This document shows, in pieces, positions 33,606-45,622 of a DNA stretch of 64,000 nucleotides. The notes beneath the pieces are model-generated. The model saw nothing but the letters and a program-made list of their open reading frames with translations. It had not been told where the DNA came from and did not search any database. The DNA comes from Oidiodendron maius Zn (Eukaryota; Ascomycota; Leotiomycetes; Myxotrichaceae). The first letter of the stretch is position 1, and the number at the start of each line of letters is the position of its first letter. Location: assembly GCA_000827325.1 (NCBI GenBank), contig KN832870.1:3844001-3908000 (forward strand). The letters are read 5' to 3'. A program made the position numbers and the translations under genes.

Positions 33606-35385
33606 TCAGCCTGGAAGGAATGCATGCTCAGCCCACTTATCATCTTCAACATGACCTAGTATGCGAACCCCGCTTCCCAAAATCTTCCCCATTGCCGCGA
33701 GGCCCCATTTTCCCTCCCTTTCACAGCCAGGGCTATCGTGGAACGACTCGATGGACACCTTTAATGGAAATACTGCTCGTGTTGTCCAGGGGTTTAGGTT
33801 GTCGTTTAAGAGCGCAAACTCGACCGACTGTGCAATATTCTTTGCCATGGTTGAGATGTCAGCACGGTGTTCCAGAGGAGGAAGCATATCGACACTGAAT
33901 ATTGGAGTTGTACTGCTTTCGCTTCTATTCGTAGTGCCTTCTTCAGGAGATTGGGGTGCGGCTTGCATTGCTAGAAACCCTGCTATCACTTTATATATGT
34001 AACTCATGCCAGACCACAGAATCGCATTGCTTGCCCAATAGAGCATACATATATATGCATTAGTCATGTTCACGAACTGGTAAGCCACAGGAAAGACTTT
34101 TCCAAGCTCTTCCTCATCTGCAGTGGTAATTGTTCCTTGCGACAACTCAGGCCAATACAGTTGGCCTAGATTTTCTCGTTCGAATTCAGTGTAGAATGCA
34201 TTAAATTCCGCGTCAAGTTGCCAGGTACGATTCACAATCCCTAGAATTTTGGCCATAAGAGAAATTGGATCAAGAGGCGTTGTTTCCGCAGGATTCAATA
34301 CGGCACCGAAAATGTCATATCCGTCTGCTATAACATCGGGTAACAATGCCATGGAGTCCAAAAACTGGTGGTACTTGGATTTCTCACGAGCTTTCCAGGG
34401 CAAACTTAACCACTCAGGACTCGAGAGAAAGGTACGACGGCGTTCCGTAATGGCTTGTTGGATCTTCAAATCGAAATATTAGTAATGCATTGTGAAAATT
34501 ATCCCAGTGTGCTTGAATGACATACCTCCATGAGGCGGAAAGCTGTGAAGAGATGGTATGAGACGTCTGAATCGTACGCCTTAGGTCCCCGCAGCTCGAA
34601 TAGCTTCGAACACCCTTTCATGTGCTTTAGCCATCCGGCTAGGCCTTGATCTGGACATTCGGTGACCTCATACGTAACCAAGATCATACAAGCAGCTAGT
34701 GTGTCATCTTCGTACATTAAATTTGGGTCCCACAAAGCTCTCTGGAGTTCCCACAGTCCCCTGGTGTAGAACTTCAGGCTCTCATGAACTAGGGCACGGT
34801 CGCTGTTCGAGCGGCCAACGGATGCGGTACACAGAGCCATAATAGACGTTTCCAATGCCGGAGATATACCGGCTGAAGAAGGAAGAATTGCAAGCCAAAA
34901 AGCGGAAGACTCAAGAACAAATTCTTGCTTAGCAATTCGACGGACCGTGGGGCTTACCATGGACAGGAACTTATTCAAAATTTGTTGACGATACATCAAT
35001 AGACTAGAAGGAGAAAGCGTTCTTGAGATGGAATTTGAATGAGAGGTGATAAGTGATGTTGAAGGCTGGCCCCCTTGTTGTGGCACGGTTGCTTCCTTCC
35101 TTTTCTTAGGCGCAGATCGCGGGGTATGGGCTGGATTAACTTGCGGCTTTTGGTACGTCCGGGGCCCATCGCCTTTAGTTCTGTGGTCGAGAAGAAAGAT
35201 TCGTTCTCGCTGGTAGCCCGCACAAGTACGGCCGGACTTGATGCATGTGCGACACTCCGGCTTTTCAAGACTGCACTGCACTATGGTTTAGAATGGACAA
35301 CTAAGGGGAGAAGGAGGCGACACACCGCAATTTTGCGCTGCTTGCACGTATTACACCCTTTCGAGCGGCCTGGTACCCCCACCAT
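33606..35385 (-). CDS. Zn2Cys6 binuclear-cluster transcription factor
   Basis: Exons 35385-35326, 35275-34526 and 34463-33606 join in phase to 555 aa. The DNA-binding cluster is split by the first intron and rebuilt as CNTCKQRKIAC (about 11-21), then SLEKPEC and RTCIKSGRTC. This gives exact C-x2-C-x6-C-x6-C-x2-C-x6-C spacing. A basic linker (SAPKKRKEATVPQQGG) may be a nuclear localisation signal. The rest shows the fungal-specific transcription factor region (LETSIMALCTASVGRSNS, ILVTYEVTECPDQGLAGW, HMKGCSKLFELRGP). There is no hint of its target genes; the neighbours are housekeeping genes. All motifs are intact. Confidence 0.9.
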
Positions 35386-36034
35386 GTTTCTCTCCCGATT
35401 GGTATCTGATACGTGCGGGAGTTAAGGTTGCCTACCTGCTATGGCAATCTTTCCAGGAAAGGAGGGAAAATGAGAAGACGCCTGGATATGAGTGTAGAGC
35501 TTACTTCAAACTCAACGTGTCGAGAGAGGGAGAGCCGTACAGAGATAGCTCATATGTCTGCAGGGAGCCATGTATAGGGAGCCTTCTCTATGAGAACGAA
35601 GAGTCGATGTTCAAAATGAGATGGAGGTTGATAGTAGCCCTGAGGCCCAATTCGCGCCAGGCATCCCTGGTCTATACTTAGTGTCTCGCCCCGCCACAGC
35701 GGACACAGGGACACAAGGACAAGGGGCCGGGAACGCTTAAAAGCCCGCAAGCTTCGACCAGGCTGGCGAGTGGAGCCCTTCTAGAAGGGCTAGAAGGAAG
35801 ATGGAAGTGTATTTGTGGGATGTTCTATCTGCATCTAAGAAATTAATATGTACATTCCGGCTGCCGATACGTCGCATATATAACTCATAAGCACTATATG
35901 TCGCTGTGCTTTCCAGGGAACACCTGAACCAGTACCAGAGCTTTCTCGACTCCCTAATTTCAGACCTAAAGGCCTCTGTCTTCTACACTCTCATTCATTA
36001 TATCTCAACTCATCCTATAACGAACGCAGCACAT
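35386..36034. promoter_or_regulatory. Promoter of the Zn2Cys6 gene and 3' region of the DUF7702-like gene
   Basis: 649 bp between two minus-strand genes. Nothing else was recognised. Confidence 0.4.
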
Positions 36035-36946
36035 TCAACAAGCAGATTCGGCGAATTCCTCTTTGGGATCCACGCCCGCTGCATTTGGCTGTGCAGCCTT
36101 CCTACCCCACACCCGACTAGAGAAGTTCTGCAGCCTTTGGCCTCTCGTTATTCTGCTCCGGCGTCTTGATGATTTGTTTTCAGACTTTGCTGTTGCATTC
36201 TTGGGGAGTCTTGAAATCTTGAACCCGGCGATGACATATAGGATAACAACTATCGCTTCTTCCGCGACGGCCATTAACCCTTGGGCGGCCGCATTGCCAT
36301 CGAGAGGGTTAAATGCTGCGTCATCCACGTAGGCAATCAAGAGCGAGTAGATAAGTCGAATAAGGATCAATGGGAACGATGCTAGGACGGTATCCAATAG
36401 TAACGCATCAGAATGTCCGGCCTCGGCCCGGCGAGGTACAAAACCCAATGCCATGAGCACAATGACAGCAAACGCTGCAACGATTATAATTGTACCGATC
36501 CTGGTGAGGCGGTCGATTGGATAATTTCCAGAAGAGGTCCAAGTACCGGCTGAAGTAATACCTCCAATTATGGCAAGAACAATGCCTGCAATCAAAGGAA
36601 GCCGTATTAGATGAATATATAGGGCTTTAATTCCCGTGTTTCGGATACTGTTGATCCCATTTGCCACGCGAGCAAGGAGCCCAAGAGTAGTGTAAAGTAG
36701 TACCACTTGCCCGACAGCGAAGAGTTCGATGGGCGTGGTATGGAAGGCAATAGTTTTGGGGCTCTTGATGGCGGCTAGTTGTAGAGCTGGTCCAACTATG
36801 CGTATGGCGCAAAAGATGAACAGAAAGAGCCAGCCAGCGAAGACCCGAAAGCTATGGCGAATACAGAGCAAGATGCTGAGCACTACTAATGGCGAATATA
36901 TCACAATCTGGGCAATTGCAAGGCCATCGTGACTAGAGAGGGCCAT
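36035..36946 (-). CDS. Seven-transmembrane fungal protein, DUF7702-like
   Basis: A single exon gives 303 aa from the ATG at 36946. An in-frame extension upstream to 37126 exists, but the sequence from MALSSHDGLAIAQIVIYSPL onward looks like the natural start. Seven hydrophobic segments are evident, for example VIYSPLVVLSILLCI, FAGWLFLFIFCAIRIVG, AVGQVVLLYTTLGLLA, LIAGIVLAIIGGI, IIIVAAFAVIVLMALGF, LILIRLIYSLLIAYV and AIVVILYVIAGF. The cytosolic tail is basic and serine-rich. The layout fits the fungal DUF7702 group (from memory), whose function is unknown. It is divergent from the alg10 gene. Confidence 0.75.
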   Translation of the reverse strand: MALSSHDGLAIAQIVIYSPLVVLSILLCIRHSFRVFAGWLFLFIFCAIRIVGPALQLAAIKSPKTIAFHTTPIELFAVGQVVLLYTTLGLLARVANGINSIRNTGIKALYIHLIRLPLIAGIVLAIIGGITSAGTWTSSGNYPIDRLTRIGTIIIVAAFAVIVLMALGFVPRRAEAGHSDALLLDTVLASFPLILIRLIYSLLIAYVDDAAFNPLDGNAAAQGLMAVAEEAIVVILYVIAGFKISRLPKNATAKSENKSSRRRSRITRGQRLQNFSSRVWGRKAAQPNAAGVDPKEEFAESAC

Positions 36947-37705
36947 TTTAGAGTGTATTCTGGGAGTTCCGGAGAGTTCGATTGTTCGAAGGATGTGTGA
37001 AAATGAAATGGTGGGCAAAAATTTATGTTGTATTTCAGGCGAGAAGATGGATATAAACCATGAAAGAATATTGAAGGGACTGGATAGAAGGAAAGAGAGC
37101 TGGAGGGTGGACTGCACAAATGGCAATATATATACAGAACATGGCTGCCATCAGCTAGTCTAGCTGAGAACAAAAGAGCTGGCAAGTCGCGCACGATCGG
37201 GAGTCGCTTTGCCTCTCTTGGTATCAACCCGCGGGAGATGTGTGCAGCGCTATAGCCAAGCCTACAATCAAACTTACTTGAACAAGCCTCTCCACGGCGA
37301 GCCATGGGCTGAGGCAATAGGGCACCGCACCGAAAAATTTGTGGTTCTGTCGCTTCTCAGCCACGAGAGACGGTCATGGATGTCCCGTGTATAGCAGCTA
37401 AACCTGATTGGGATTCAATCCGCGAAAGCGCAGCACCAAAATCCATTAGTCAGCTGAAAGCCCTTGCGTTCATTGGCTGAAATCGCCCTCCGTTAAGATT
37501 AAGCGACGACTCCTGATATTCCTCTCCCTGACTTGTACACGCTTGGTAAAACTGATCAGCCCTGACTAGCCCTGCCAATCCCGTAAGTACATCTCTTACC
37601 CAAATTTCAATCCTTATTTCGGAAGATGTGTCTCATTCTTGCCTAGTATATCATTTTGAGGCGCCTCTTCGGAATGACCATAAGTCTGAGGATCAACCTG
37701 TCCTC
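36947..37705. promoter_or_regulatory. Divergent promoter between the seven-helix gene and alg10
   Basis: 759 bp between two divergent starts. No motif was strong enough to call. Confidence 0.45.
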
Positions 37706-39651
37706 ATGGCCTACCAGGTGTTGAATCCAACGACGTGGGTTCCCTATCTCCCATGGATAGGAGTTGCCTACGTCATTAAGGATGCTCAGTCTACACTCTT
37801 TGAAGGCCCCTACAAGCTTCTCGCCTCGACCGTCTGCATCAGCCTCTATGCCGTTGCGTCTTTCTGGCAAAGTCAGGTGACTAAAATCGTTCCAGAACCT
37901 TACCTTGTATTTCTTCCTTCTCCCTTGTTTTACTTGACCGGCGCTAAATAGGAGATAGGATGAGGTCTTCCATATTCCGCAGGCACAAGCATACTGTGTC
38001 GGTGACTTTCATATCTGGGACCCGAAACTCACCACCCCTCCGGGCTTGTATGCATTCGCAACGATATTCGGAAATCTAGGTGGTATCAGGAATTGCGATG
38101 TCTTCACATTACGATTGTTCAATACCCTGGTCCTTATTTTGACTATGTCATATGCATCTTCTTGCTATGGGCTTATCAACCGCCTCTCAAACGCCTCTTC
38201 CCCAACTTCGTTACATATAGCCTTCAACATCGCCCTCTTCCCGCCCTTGTTCTTTTTCTCGGGTTTGTTCTATACAGATGTTCTGAGCACATGTCTGGTT
38301 CTCTGCGTGTATAAGCTTTTCTTACAGAGAGAACGTGGCGTGTGGCTCTATGTTGGTGGCATATTGGCATTGACTATGCGACAAACCAATATCTTCTGGG
38401 TTGGCGTATACATGGGTGGGTTGGAGGTCGTGCGAACCCTGCAGGATATTCTACCATCTACTCGCGAAGAATCGTCAGAGCCAAAGACCTGGAAAGAAAT
38501 GGTTGTCTCCAATTTCAACAGCTATGCGAGTGGCCATATTCACGACGTGTCTTTGGAGGAAGCAGAAGTCCATGGTACATTCCAAAGACCCTTCGAATTT
38601 CTCTGGTGCTAACTAGTTAGATTTCGCGCTTTGCGCGATTAGCATTGCCGTAGCAATGCTTTACCGCCCTATACTTGTTTTATCTAAATTATGGCCTTAC
38701 ATTGCTTTATTACTATCCTTTAGTGCCTTTGTGCTATGGAACGGAGGCGTTGTCCTCGGTATATCCCGAGTTTATATCTACATAACGAAATGCTAATTAT
38801 CGCAAGGGGACAAAGCAAACCACGTCGCGACTATTCATCTACCACAACTCCTTTATCTCTGGCCGTTCATCGCATTCTTCTCCTTTCCAATTATTCTCCC
38901 GTCAGCCTTGTCTCTACTCGTTTCTCTCTCCTCACCAGTGGTCTCCCTCTTCTCCAACTCAAGCAACGCCCCGCAAGTCTCAACATCCTCCTCTAGAACC
39001 CAAGGCAACCGTAGATTTATTCTCACGCAGGCGCATATCTCCAATGCATTTCTAGTAGTCTTCGTAGTCATCAAATACAACACCCTCATCCACCCATTTA
39101 CTCTCGCCGACAACCGACATTACGTATTTTACGTCTTTCGGTACACGATCCTCCGTCATCCACTCATCCGATATCTCCTGGCACCGGCATATATATTATC
39201 GTTCTACCTATCGTATCTCACGCTCTCAAATCCAATAGCATTGGCGAAACCGCAATTTATACCAGGCACAGCGAGATCTGCTGCGCAGGATAACCCGAAA
39301 ACCTCCTTCATGCTAATCTTCATTCTTTCCACTGGTCTCTCGCTAATCACAGCGCCGTTAGTTGAACCGCGCTATTTCATCATCCCATGGGTTATATGGC
39401 GCCTCCACGTTCCTACGTCTTATTCTTCTCGGTTGTCGCAAAGGAAACCGAGAAGAAGTAAGAATCGAGAGAGCATGTTTAGGAGTCTCGCAGGGGCGGT
39501 GAAATCCTTGGCGGTCGAAGGAAGTGCCTTGTGGCTCTGGGGAGAGACATTTTGGTTCTTGCTCATTAATATCATTACTGGGTATATTTTCCTATACCGG
39601 GGCTTCGAGTGGCCGCAGGAACCAGGGAAGGTTCAGAGGTTTATGTGGTAG
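37706..39651 (+). CDS. alg10: Dolichyl-phosphoglucose alpha-1,2-glucosyltransferase Alg10
   Basis: Alg10 (Die2) adds the last glucose to the lipid-linked oligosaccharide in the ER lumen before transfer to asparagine. Exons 37706-37906, 37959-38574, 38621-38758 and 38807-39651 join in phase to 599 aa. The GT59 family motifs are present: PYLDEVFHIPQAQAYC (about 66-81), then FHIWDPKLTTPPGLY, the family's hallmark. Further on are RQTNIFWVGVY, WNGGVVLGDKANHVATIHLP and LADNRHYVFYVFRYTI, and near the C-terminus LVEPRYFIIPW. Many hydrophobic segments fit a polytopic ER protein. The third intron (47 nt) removes what would otherwise be a stop at 38610. The gene looks intact. Confidence 0.95.
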
Positions 39652-40066
39652 ATATAGATTGGATTAGTTGTGTAATGCTGAGGCAGGACGCACGTTATTA
39701 GAGTTGTATGATACAGTGAAATCCGATGGAATCGATACAAAATGTCATATCAGAAGGAAAGAAGAAGTGCTTTTATTGTATCACATCTCCCCTAAGCTCT
39801 AAAGAGAGGTGACATGGCTGTCTGTATCACATGTAAGGGACGCCTAAGACCCATCAAGTTCTCCGCCTATAATCAAAGCTATCCATAGTATGTTCCCAAA
39901 ACGCCTTTCGCCTCGCGCATAGTGCAGTGGCCAGTCTTCAGTTCCATCCGCCATCCATGTATATGTACCTGACCCTATCTGGGATCCAGAATATCCTATC
40001 AACCATAGTGAAGTCATCCAAATAGAGGGGTCCCTCAGGTCCACCTCATTCAAGACACGTTGGAAG
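39652..40066. other. Convergent 3' intergenic region
   Basis: 415 bp between alg10 and a convergent minus-strand gene. The open frame at 39844-40053 shows no family pattern. Confidence 0.4.
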
Positions 40067-40558
40067 TTACAAGCTCAACCTATCTAGGCTTCTCTCAGCC
40101 CAGCTCCTCTGCCGTCTTACGGTCCCTAACTTAAAATATCTCTCTTCACCCGCGGCTGTCCGACCACCGATATACCACTTCTCCTTGCCAAGAACATCTC
40201 TGAAACCCTCGGTGGAAGAATCACTTCCTCGTCTTCCTCGTTCTTGGATGTATCGTCGCTGTGTAGTTGCGGTGGGGGGCGACGAGGGATCGCCTGGTGA
40301 GGTGGAGAGCGGAGAGGTGGAGTGGGCACGTGGGGAGTGCAGGGAAGAGAGAGCGGCAGTTGTTGCGCCTTTTGATGTCGTTGTAGTGGTCGTGGTGATG
40401 GTTCGCGGAGTAGAGTGTGTTACTGAGGCTGATGCGGTGTTGGAATGCGTTGCTTGTGAAGAGGTAACTTGGGAGGTGTGTTTACCTTGTTGTTGGAGGA
40501 CGGAGTGAGCTCGGAAAGCAGAGAGGAAGGAGGAGAGGAACGGATGGTTTGAAGGCAT
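40067..40558 (-). CDS. Small conserved fungal protein of unknown function
   Basis: One open frame of 163 aa. The N-terminal part is low complexity, rich in serine and threonine with a run of threonines (TITTTTTTTSKGATTAA). The C-terminal 45 residues look conserved and folded: GFRDVLGKEKWYIGGRTAAG, then EERYFKLGTVRRQRS and a final SLDRLSL. I recall a similar ending in unnamed ascomycete proteins, but no function is known to me. The low-complexity half has no membrane or signal segment. It is probably a real gene because the C-terminal signature keeps a clear pattern and codon structure. Confidence 0.6.
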   Translation of the reverse strand: MPSNHPFLSSFLSAFRAHSVLQQQGKHTSQVTSSQATHSNTASASVTHSTPRTITTTTTTTSKGATTAALSSLHSPRAHSTSPLSTSPGDPSSPPTATTQRRYIQERGRRGSDSSTEGFRDVLGKEKWYIGGRTAAGEERYFKLGTVRRQRSWAERSLDRLSL

Positions 40559-41826
40559 ATTGTAATCTGTTCCTTTGCGTAGTGCGCCTTCTTAACTAGT
40601 AGGTTACTCCTATGCTGTCCGTCCACAGCGTCGTTTGTCGTTGAAGTTCTTAACCTTGAGCGGAAGAGAGAGAGTCAGAATGGGGTTGGACGACTAGGTC
40701 AGGTACGAAGGGTAGAGGCCTTCGGAACCTTATCCTGCTACCTCCAAAACTAAACTTCTTCTCTTCTCAATAGACAGGCCGCCCTTAGAAATGTTGTCTT
40801 GAGAGATAGTTTGTGGGAAATGACTCGCTGGGTGTTGCCGTTACGGTCCAGAACCTTGGTGTCTTGCCCACTACCCGCGCTCCTTCTTATCGCGAAGGGC
40901 CGTGCTTCGTCTTGTAAGGTGTCTCGCGAAGGCACTTGGCCAAATCCAGTTCTGCGTCGGGACGATGTAGATACCTATCACCCAGGTCTTCTCGGTTGGG
41001 GTAAAAAGTGCAGTGCGGGGAGGTGCAAAGGATGAGGTTAAGAAACGGCGTCGACTTGACCTCGGGATTCGACGGGATGCTTGGCGATTACAGTACAGTA
41101 GTTTCATATATTCGGGTTGTGATTGGCCACATGGCAATCTTCCTCTTCTGAGATACGTCAACATAAAAGCAAGAGAAGACTTTTACGACATTTAAAGTAA
41201 TATGGAGAGGTAATATAGCATTGTCTCGAGAAAAGAAATCAGGAGTGTTAAACTTATGGACTTACTGATGTTCACAGCTGATGCCCAGAGTAGAAGGCAA
41301 CCCGATGTGATCCGGCATATGCCTGACGTACGACCGGAAAACTAGAGATAGAAGCAGACATCGGCACGTCCATTTCTATTGCAACAAAGCCAAGAAAGTT
41401 TTCGTTATATTCTGTCTCAAGGGAGTAAATTTGCACCTTTTCATAAGAATAAAAGCTGTAAGATAAACACCTTACTTTAATAGATGCCCTCCAGCCCCGG
41501 GCCGCGGAGGATTATATATCACGTGATTTGAGACTCGGTGACGAGAGTTCTCAAGACGTATCAGGCACAACCTTCCATACGCACTATGTATGTCGGAGAC
41601 CCGCGTAATAGCGACAATTTTGTGCAAAATGTATGCCCTCTACATAAGAGACTCTGCACATTAAGCAGAGTTTACCATAGGCTTTCTTTTGACATTTCCC
41701 CAGCCGAGGCGAGGCCGATTTTGCTGATTAATCATTTTTAGAACCGAAAGCTCTCAGGATTCACAACAGACCACACCACTATCTCAATTGACAACTTTCA
41801 CAACATAGAACTGTACAACCTTCACT
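40559..41826. promoter_or_regulatory. Divergent intergenic region before qcr10
   Basis: This 1.27-kb gap separates the small unknown gene (minus) from qcr10 (plus). Open frames at 40750-41195 on both strands are not protein-like. A palindromic E-box is listed separately. Confidence 0.45.
41518..41527. promoter_or_regulatory. Palindromic E-box ATCACGTGAT
   Basis: This perfect palindrome lies 300 bp upstream of the qcr10 start. In yeast, Cbf1 sites of this kind are known in promoters of complex III genes such as QCR8, so a role in respiratory gene control is plausible but inferred. Confidence 0.45.
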
Positions 41827-42717
41827 ATGAGTCCTCCAGTATGCCGCTACGTTACTTCAGGATTACTTAACAATATACTAACGCGATTTTCCTCGTAGAA
41901 CAATACGGCCGGCAATGTCATCGCCCGAACATACCCGAAGTACAAGAGTCCGTATGGCCCCAAGTACGTATCTTCCTCCGCAGGAACAGAAAATGGCGAA
42001 GCAATGAATCGAAGGCGCTTCAAAGAGACAAGGATTTGGGCTGAGTTGGGTTATGAATGATGACTGATTGCGGGCAGGTACGTGGAGTTGCCGAACGTCA
42101 ATGGATGGACAGTAAGGAGCGCTGCGAAGCTGTATGTATATCCTCTCGCTCACCAATTTGGCCCATGGCTCTGGCATATGCATGGAAATGAAATACAGGA
42201 GGCACTGGAGGCACTCACATATCGGAATATAGGTGCTAACTCTGGAAAATAGCGGCGGAACCTTAGCAGCATTTGGAGGGGTAGCTGGCTTCTTCGCTCT
42301 CTTCTTCTTTGGGGAAGTCCCAAGGGTTCGAAAAGATATACTTTCAGTACGTGGCAATATGAATCATTGTGCAGAGCATTTTTGCTGACAGCAGAACAGA
42401 AAGTGCCGTTCATTGGATCTCACTTCATCCGGGAAGTGCCTGCATCTGACAATGTATGAGGCAGTCCCTTTCTTCCCCCAAAGAGTAATGCTATTTGCAT
42501 GGAGCTATGTTTTGGGATCTACAGCATCTTGACCGAAAATTGGCAGATGATACTGGCCGTGAGACGATTCATGAATCAGGCTACAAGCGTAGCGGCAATC
42601 ACCCCCTTCACACTAGAGTCTGAAGTCTGGCTGCTCTTATAGCCAGAAGACAAACTTTGATTTAGTTGCCCTCATTTTGACAGACTTATTGCTAACAAAA
42701 TGCCACAGCCCTTCTAA
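41827..42717 (+). CDS. qcr10: Cytochrome bc1 complex subunit 10 (Qcr10)
   Basis: Six exons (41827-41838, 41899-41963, 42078-42131, 42253-42346, 42400-42453, 42709-42717) join in phase to 95 aa. Qcr10 is a one-helix accessory subunit of mitochondrial complex III. The N-terminal half reads KYKSPYGPKYVELPNVNGW, a typical start of filamentous-fungal Qcr10. A single membrane segment follows (GTLAAFGGVAGFFALFFFG), then EVPRVRKDI and KVPFIGSHFIREVPASDN, ending PF. The first exon codes for only four residues and the last for two residues plus the stop, so simple open-frame scans miss the gene. The exon chain fits in phase at every junction and ends in the family's final PF. Confidence 0.9.
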
Positions 42718-43373
42718 GTTGATGCTAGAACAGAGAGAGATAGACAAGGGAATTCTGGAATTCAATATCCATAAATACACTGTACAAAATTTTCATCTTT
42801 GCAATAGACAATTGACAAGTTTCTCAACCTTTATCACCATAAATGCACATTCTCGCAAGTATAAATGTATATTCGTGAACGGTGGCGGTTTAATTCCGTC
42901 CAAATCTCGCTTCTCGAATGTTCCAAATTTAAGGAACCTCAACTTATTAATTATGCTGATGCCCATTTACGGCAAGGCTGACAGCTCTCTGGCTACTGCA
43001 AACTTCACATTTATGCATATCTCTCGCTATATTAGACACCTACCGGCAGTTAGAGTTAATGTTTGATCGTTTATGACAAAGAACACCGACTTGAGCGATT
43101 GCAGGGGTAATCGGCAATCCAGATTCGACGCCGACAAGGCTGAGCAGTTTCATCCGTATCTCCGAGCAACACGAAGTCAGAATCATAACTTTTCGTTGCC
43201 CATTCCGGCACTGATCCTATTATTGTCCGATTCGGGTCTCTCAACGTAGTCTAGGATTCAGCAATAGAACTTTCAAGGGGTGGTCGTCTGGCTGGAAGAA
43301 GCGGAACAGAACTCAACCAGCGGAGTCACCGGGTTACACTTAATAGATTTGTGGAAAGGGAGAAAGTCAGAAA
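42718..43373. promoter_or_regulatory. Intergenic region before the CHIP-like gene
   Basis: 656 bp, AT-rich in the first part. The open frame at 42677-43066 overlaps the qcr10 end and shows no family pattern. Confidence 0.4.
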
Positions 43374-44454
43374 ATGGCGGGAGCTGACACCCGCTACGAT
43401 CCTTCCAAAGCCTTGGGATTTAAGGAGCAGGGAAATAAATGTTTCCAAGCTGGTGATTATGTCGGCGCGGAGGCGCTGTATACCAAAGGGTAATCTTGAA
43501 GTCTTCATGTCTACATCAGTTCGAGCTAACAACTGCATTGTATAGAATAAACTACGACCCAAGCAACCCTCAACTCTATACCAACCGCGCCAATTCCCTC
43601 CTCTCCCTGGCCAGAAGTGTCGCGTCCAATTCCAAGTCAACCAATTTGCCTTTGACCCCGATCCAGGTCGCCGAGAACTACGAACAGGTCATATCAGACT
43701 GTCTCACGTCCATACAGTTGGCTGCTGAAAATATGAAGGCGTATTACTTTCTCGCCCAAGCACAAATCGCTCTTCGCCAATCTGCTGCTGCTGTACTTTC
43801 AGCGAAAGAAGCGCATCGCCTTTGCGTTGAGGAAGTTCACAAAGGAGGCAAAGGAGCGAGCAGTATAGGACCAATAACGGAACTCGTTCTGAGATGCAAG
43901 AAAGAGGATTGGGAGGCTAGAGAGACAGAGAGACTACAGAGGCAGACAGGGTTGGCCAACGAACTCGAAGTCTTACTATGGAAGGAGCGCGAAGCTAGGG
44001 CTAGGGGACTGGAAGACAAGGCTGCAATGGGATTACTGAACGAGGATATGTTAGAAGCGGAGATGATGAAACTAGAGGACGAGTTTCAACAGAAGGCTAA
44101 TGATGTTCGGAAAATGGCAGTGGCGGCTGGTATTGCAGGCGAGGAAGCAAAGAAGAGGGTCGTTCCAGATTGGTGTCTTGATGACATTACTTTCTCCGTT
44201 ATGGTTGATCCTGTTGTTGTGAGTTCACTTCTGTTTCTGGATTTCCGTTTGATCTTTACACCTGACAATTTTCGCTACAGACAAGAACAGGGCAGTCATA
44301 TGACCGCAGCTCCATCATGGAACACCTCAAACGAAGCAAGACGGATCCATTGACGCGCGAACCGCTGAGGATGGAGGATCTGAGACCAAATCTAGCATTA
44401 AAGGAAGCGTGCGCTGGATTTCTGGCAGAGAATGGCTGGGCTGTTGATTGGTGA
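43374..44454 (+). CDS. CHIP-like E3 ubiquitin ligase with TPR and U-box
   Basis: Exons 43374-43489, 43546-44218 and 44281-44454 join in phase to 320 aa. The N-terminal half has TPR repeats: ALGFKEQGNKCFQAGDYVGA followed by EALYTKGINYDPSNPQLY, then TNRANSLLSLARSV, and NMKAYYFLAQAQIALRQSA. A charged helical linker follows. The C-terminus is a U-box at about 243-318: VVPDWCLDDITFSVMVDPVV, then TRTGQSYDRSSIMEHLKRSK and TDPLTREPLRMEDLRPNLAL. In animals CHIP/STUB1 binds the EEVD tails of Hsp70 and Hsp90 through its TPRs and ubiquitinates their clients. The same role is likely here. The U-box is split by the second intron. Confidence 0.93.
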
Positions 44455-45622
44455 TCTGACGCTTCCCGCAAAAATACCGTGAGAGCGGGAGAAGATGGGC
44501 AGTAAAGAACGATTCTTGACTACATTGGGTGGCGTTTTCGATAACATTTGAGCTGGTTCAGCAAAGCATATGACTTATGAGTTATGAAGCGGCATTACTC
44601 TTCTCTGTTTTCATATCTTTTATAACTTATACTGTTTGGAAATCTTACTCGAGCGGTGCATTTCTCTTCACACAAATCAGGGGCTCAGATCTTATATGGA
44701 ATTGCTACACTCTTACTCGTTATACATATGGCACCAACTAGTAGAACCAGAAAGAGCTACGTCGTCACCCTGTGATGACTTTGAAGTCGTACTTATAATG
44801 ATTGTATATCTGCATCGACATGCCATAAACCTGAACAAATTTGGGTGCAAATCAGCCTTCTACCTCGAGAGTTAAAGGCTCTAGGCTGTTTCAAGCGTCA
44901 TCTGAACATTAGTTGCAACACGTGATTTTGTAACACATCGGGTGAACCTGAGGTTTCGTGAGTTCTCCTTTCTCCACACGCATCCCATCTTCGCCAGCCA
45001 ACATTGGAAACACGAGAGGAGATTGAATTTTTATGAATCTGCTAGCAGTTTCGAATGTCCATATGGAGTAGAAAATGCAGGTTCTCAAGCCTGGCTGTAC
45101 TCCGTAGTCTGTTACACGGCTCGGCAGCTCCGTTCAAGGGCAACTCGAGCTGTGCCACCCTCGAAACCACCTTCCGCACTACATTTTTGCAGAAGGCTGT
45201 GTCATGCCAGCTCTCGGTCCAGGGCATCCTTCTATAGGGCTTCCCGATAAGTGTCAGCCCATATCTTGTCCACGAGCCCCGTGCCGACTCTCAGTTTGAA
45301 TTTCCTATTCAAACCGCATGAAACTCGGGCGGATCCACGACTTAACCAAGCCTGGCAATCGGCAACAGGAATACAATCTAACATGCCTGTATTCTTTCAT
45401 GCCGCCGCAGTACCGCTAGTCTGCCGTTGTCAGCATCGATTCCTTCCAAATGCTCCCTGTGGCAAGTAAGTGGTGTAGCATGCTTTCTCTTTAAGGGGTA
45501 TGTTAAAATTTATTATATTTTAGATGTGAAAGTGTCCGTTCTTCAATCTTTTGCCCCATGTCAAGTTCTCTTCAATTCTATCTCTCCTTTTACATTTTTT
45601 TTGCCGCGTACGATCTTTCAAG
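44455..45622. promoter_or_regulatory. Intergenic region before the secreted protein gene
   Basis: 1.17 kb between two plus-strand genes. Open frames at 44636-45469 are not protein-like. The stretch just before 45623 is T-rich. Confidence 0.4.

Noticed and set aside
38605-38625. A frameshift and stop in alg10
   Set aside because: A 47-nt intron with a TGCTAAC branch point joins the two halves in phase and restores the family motif.
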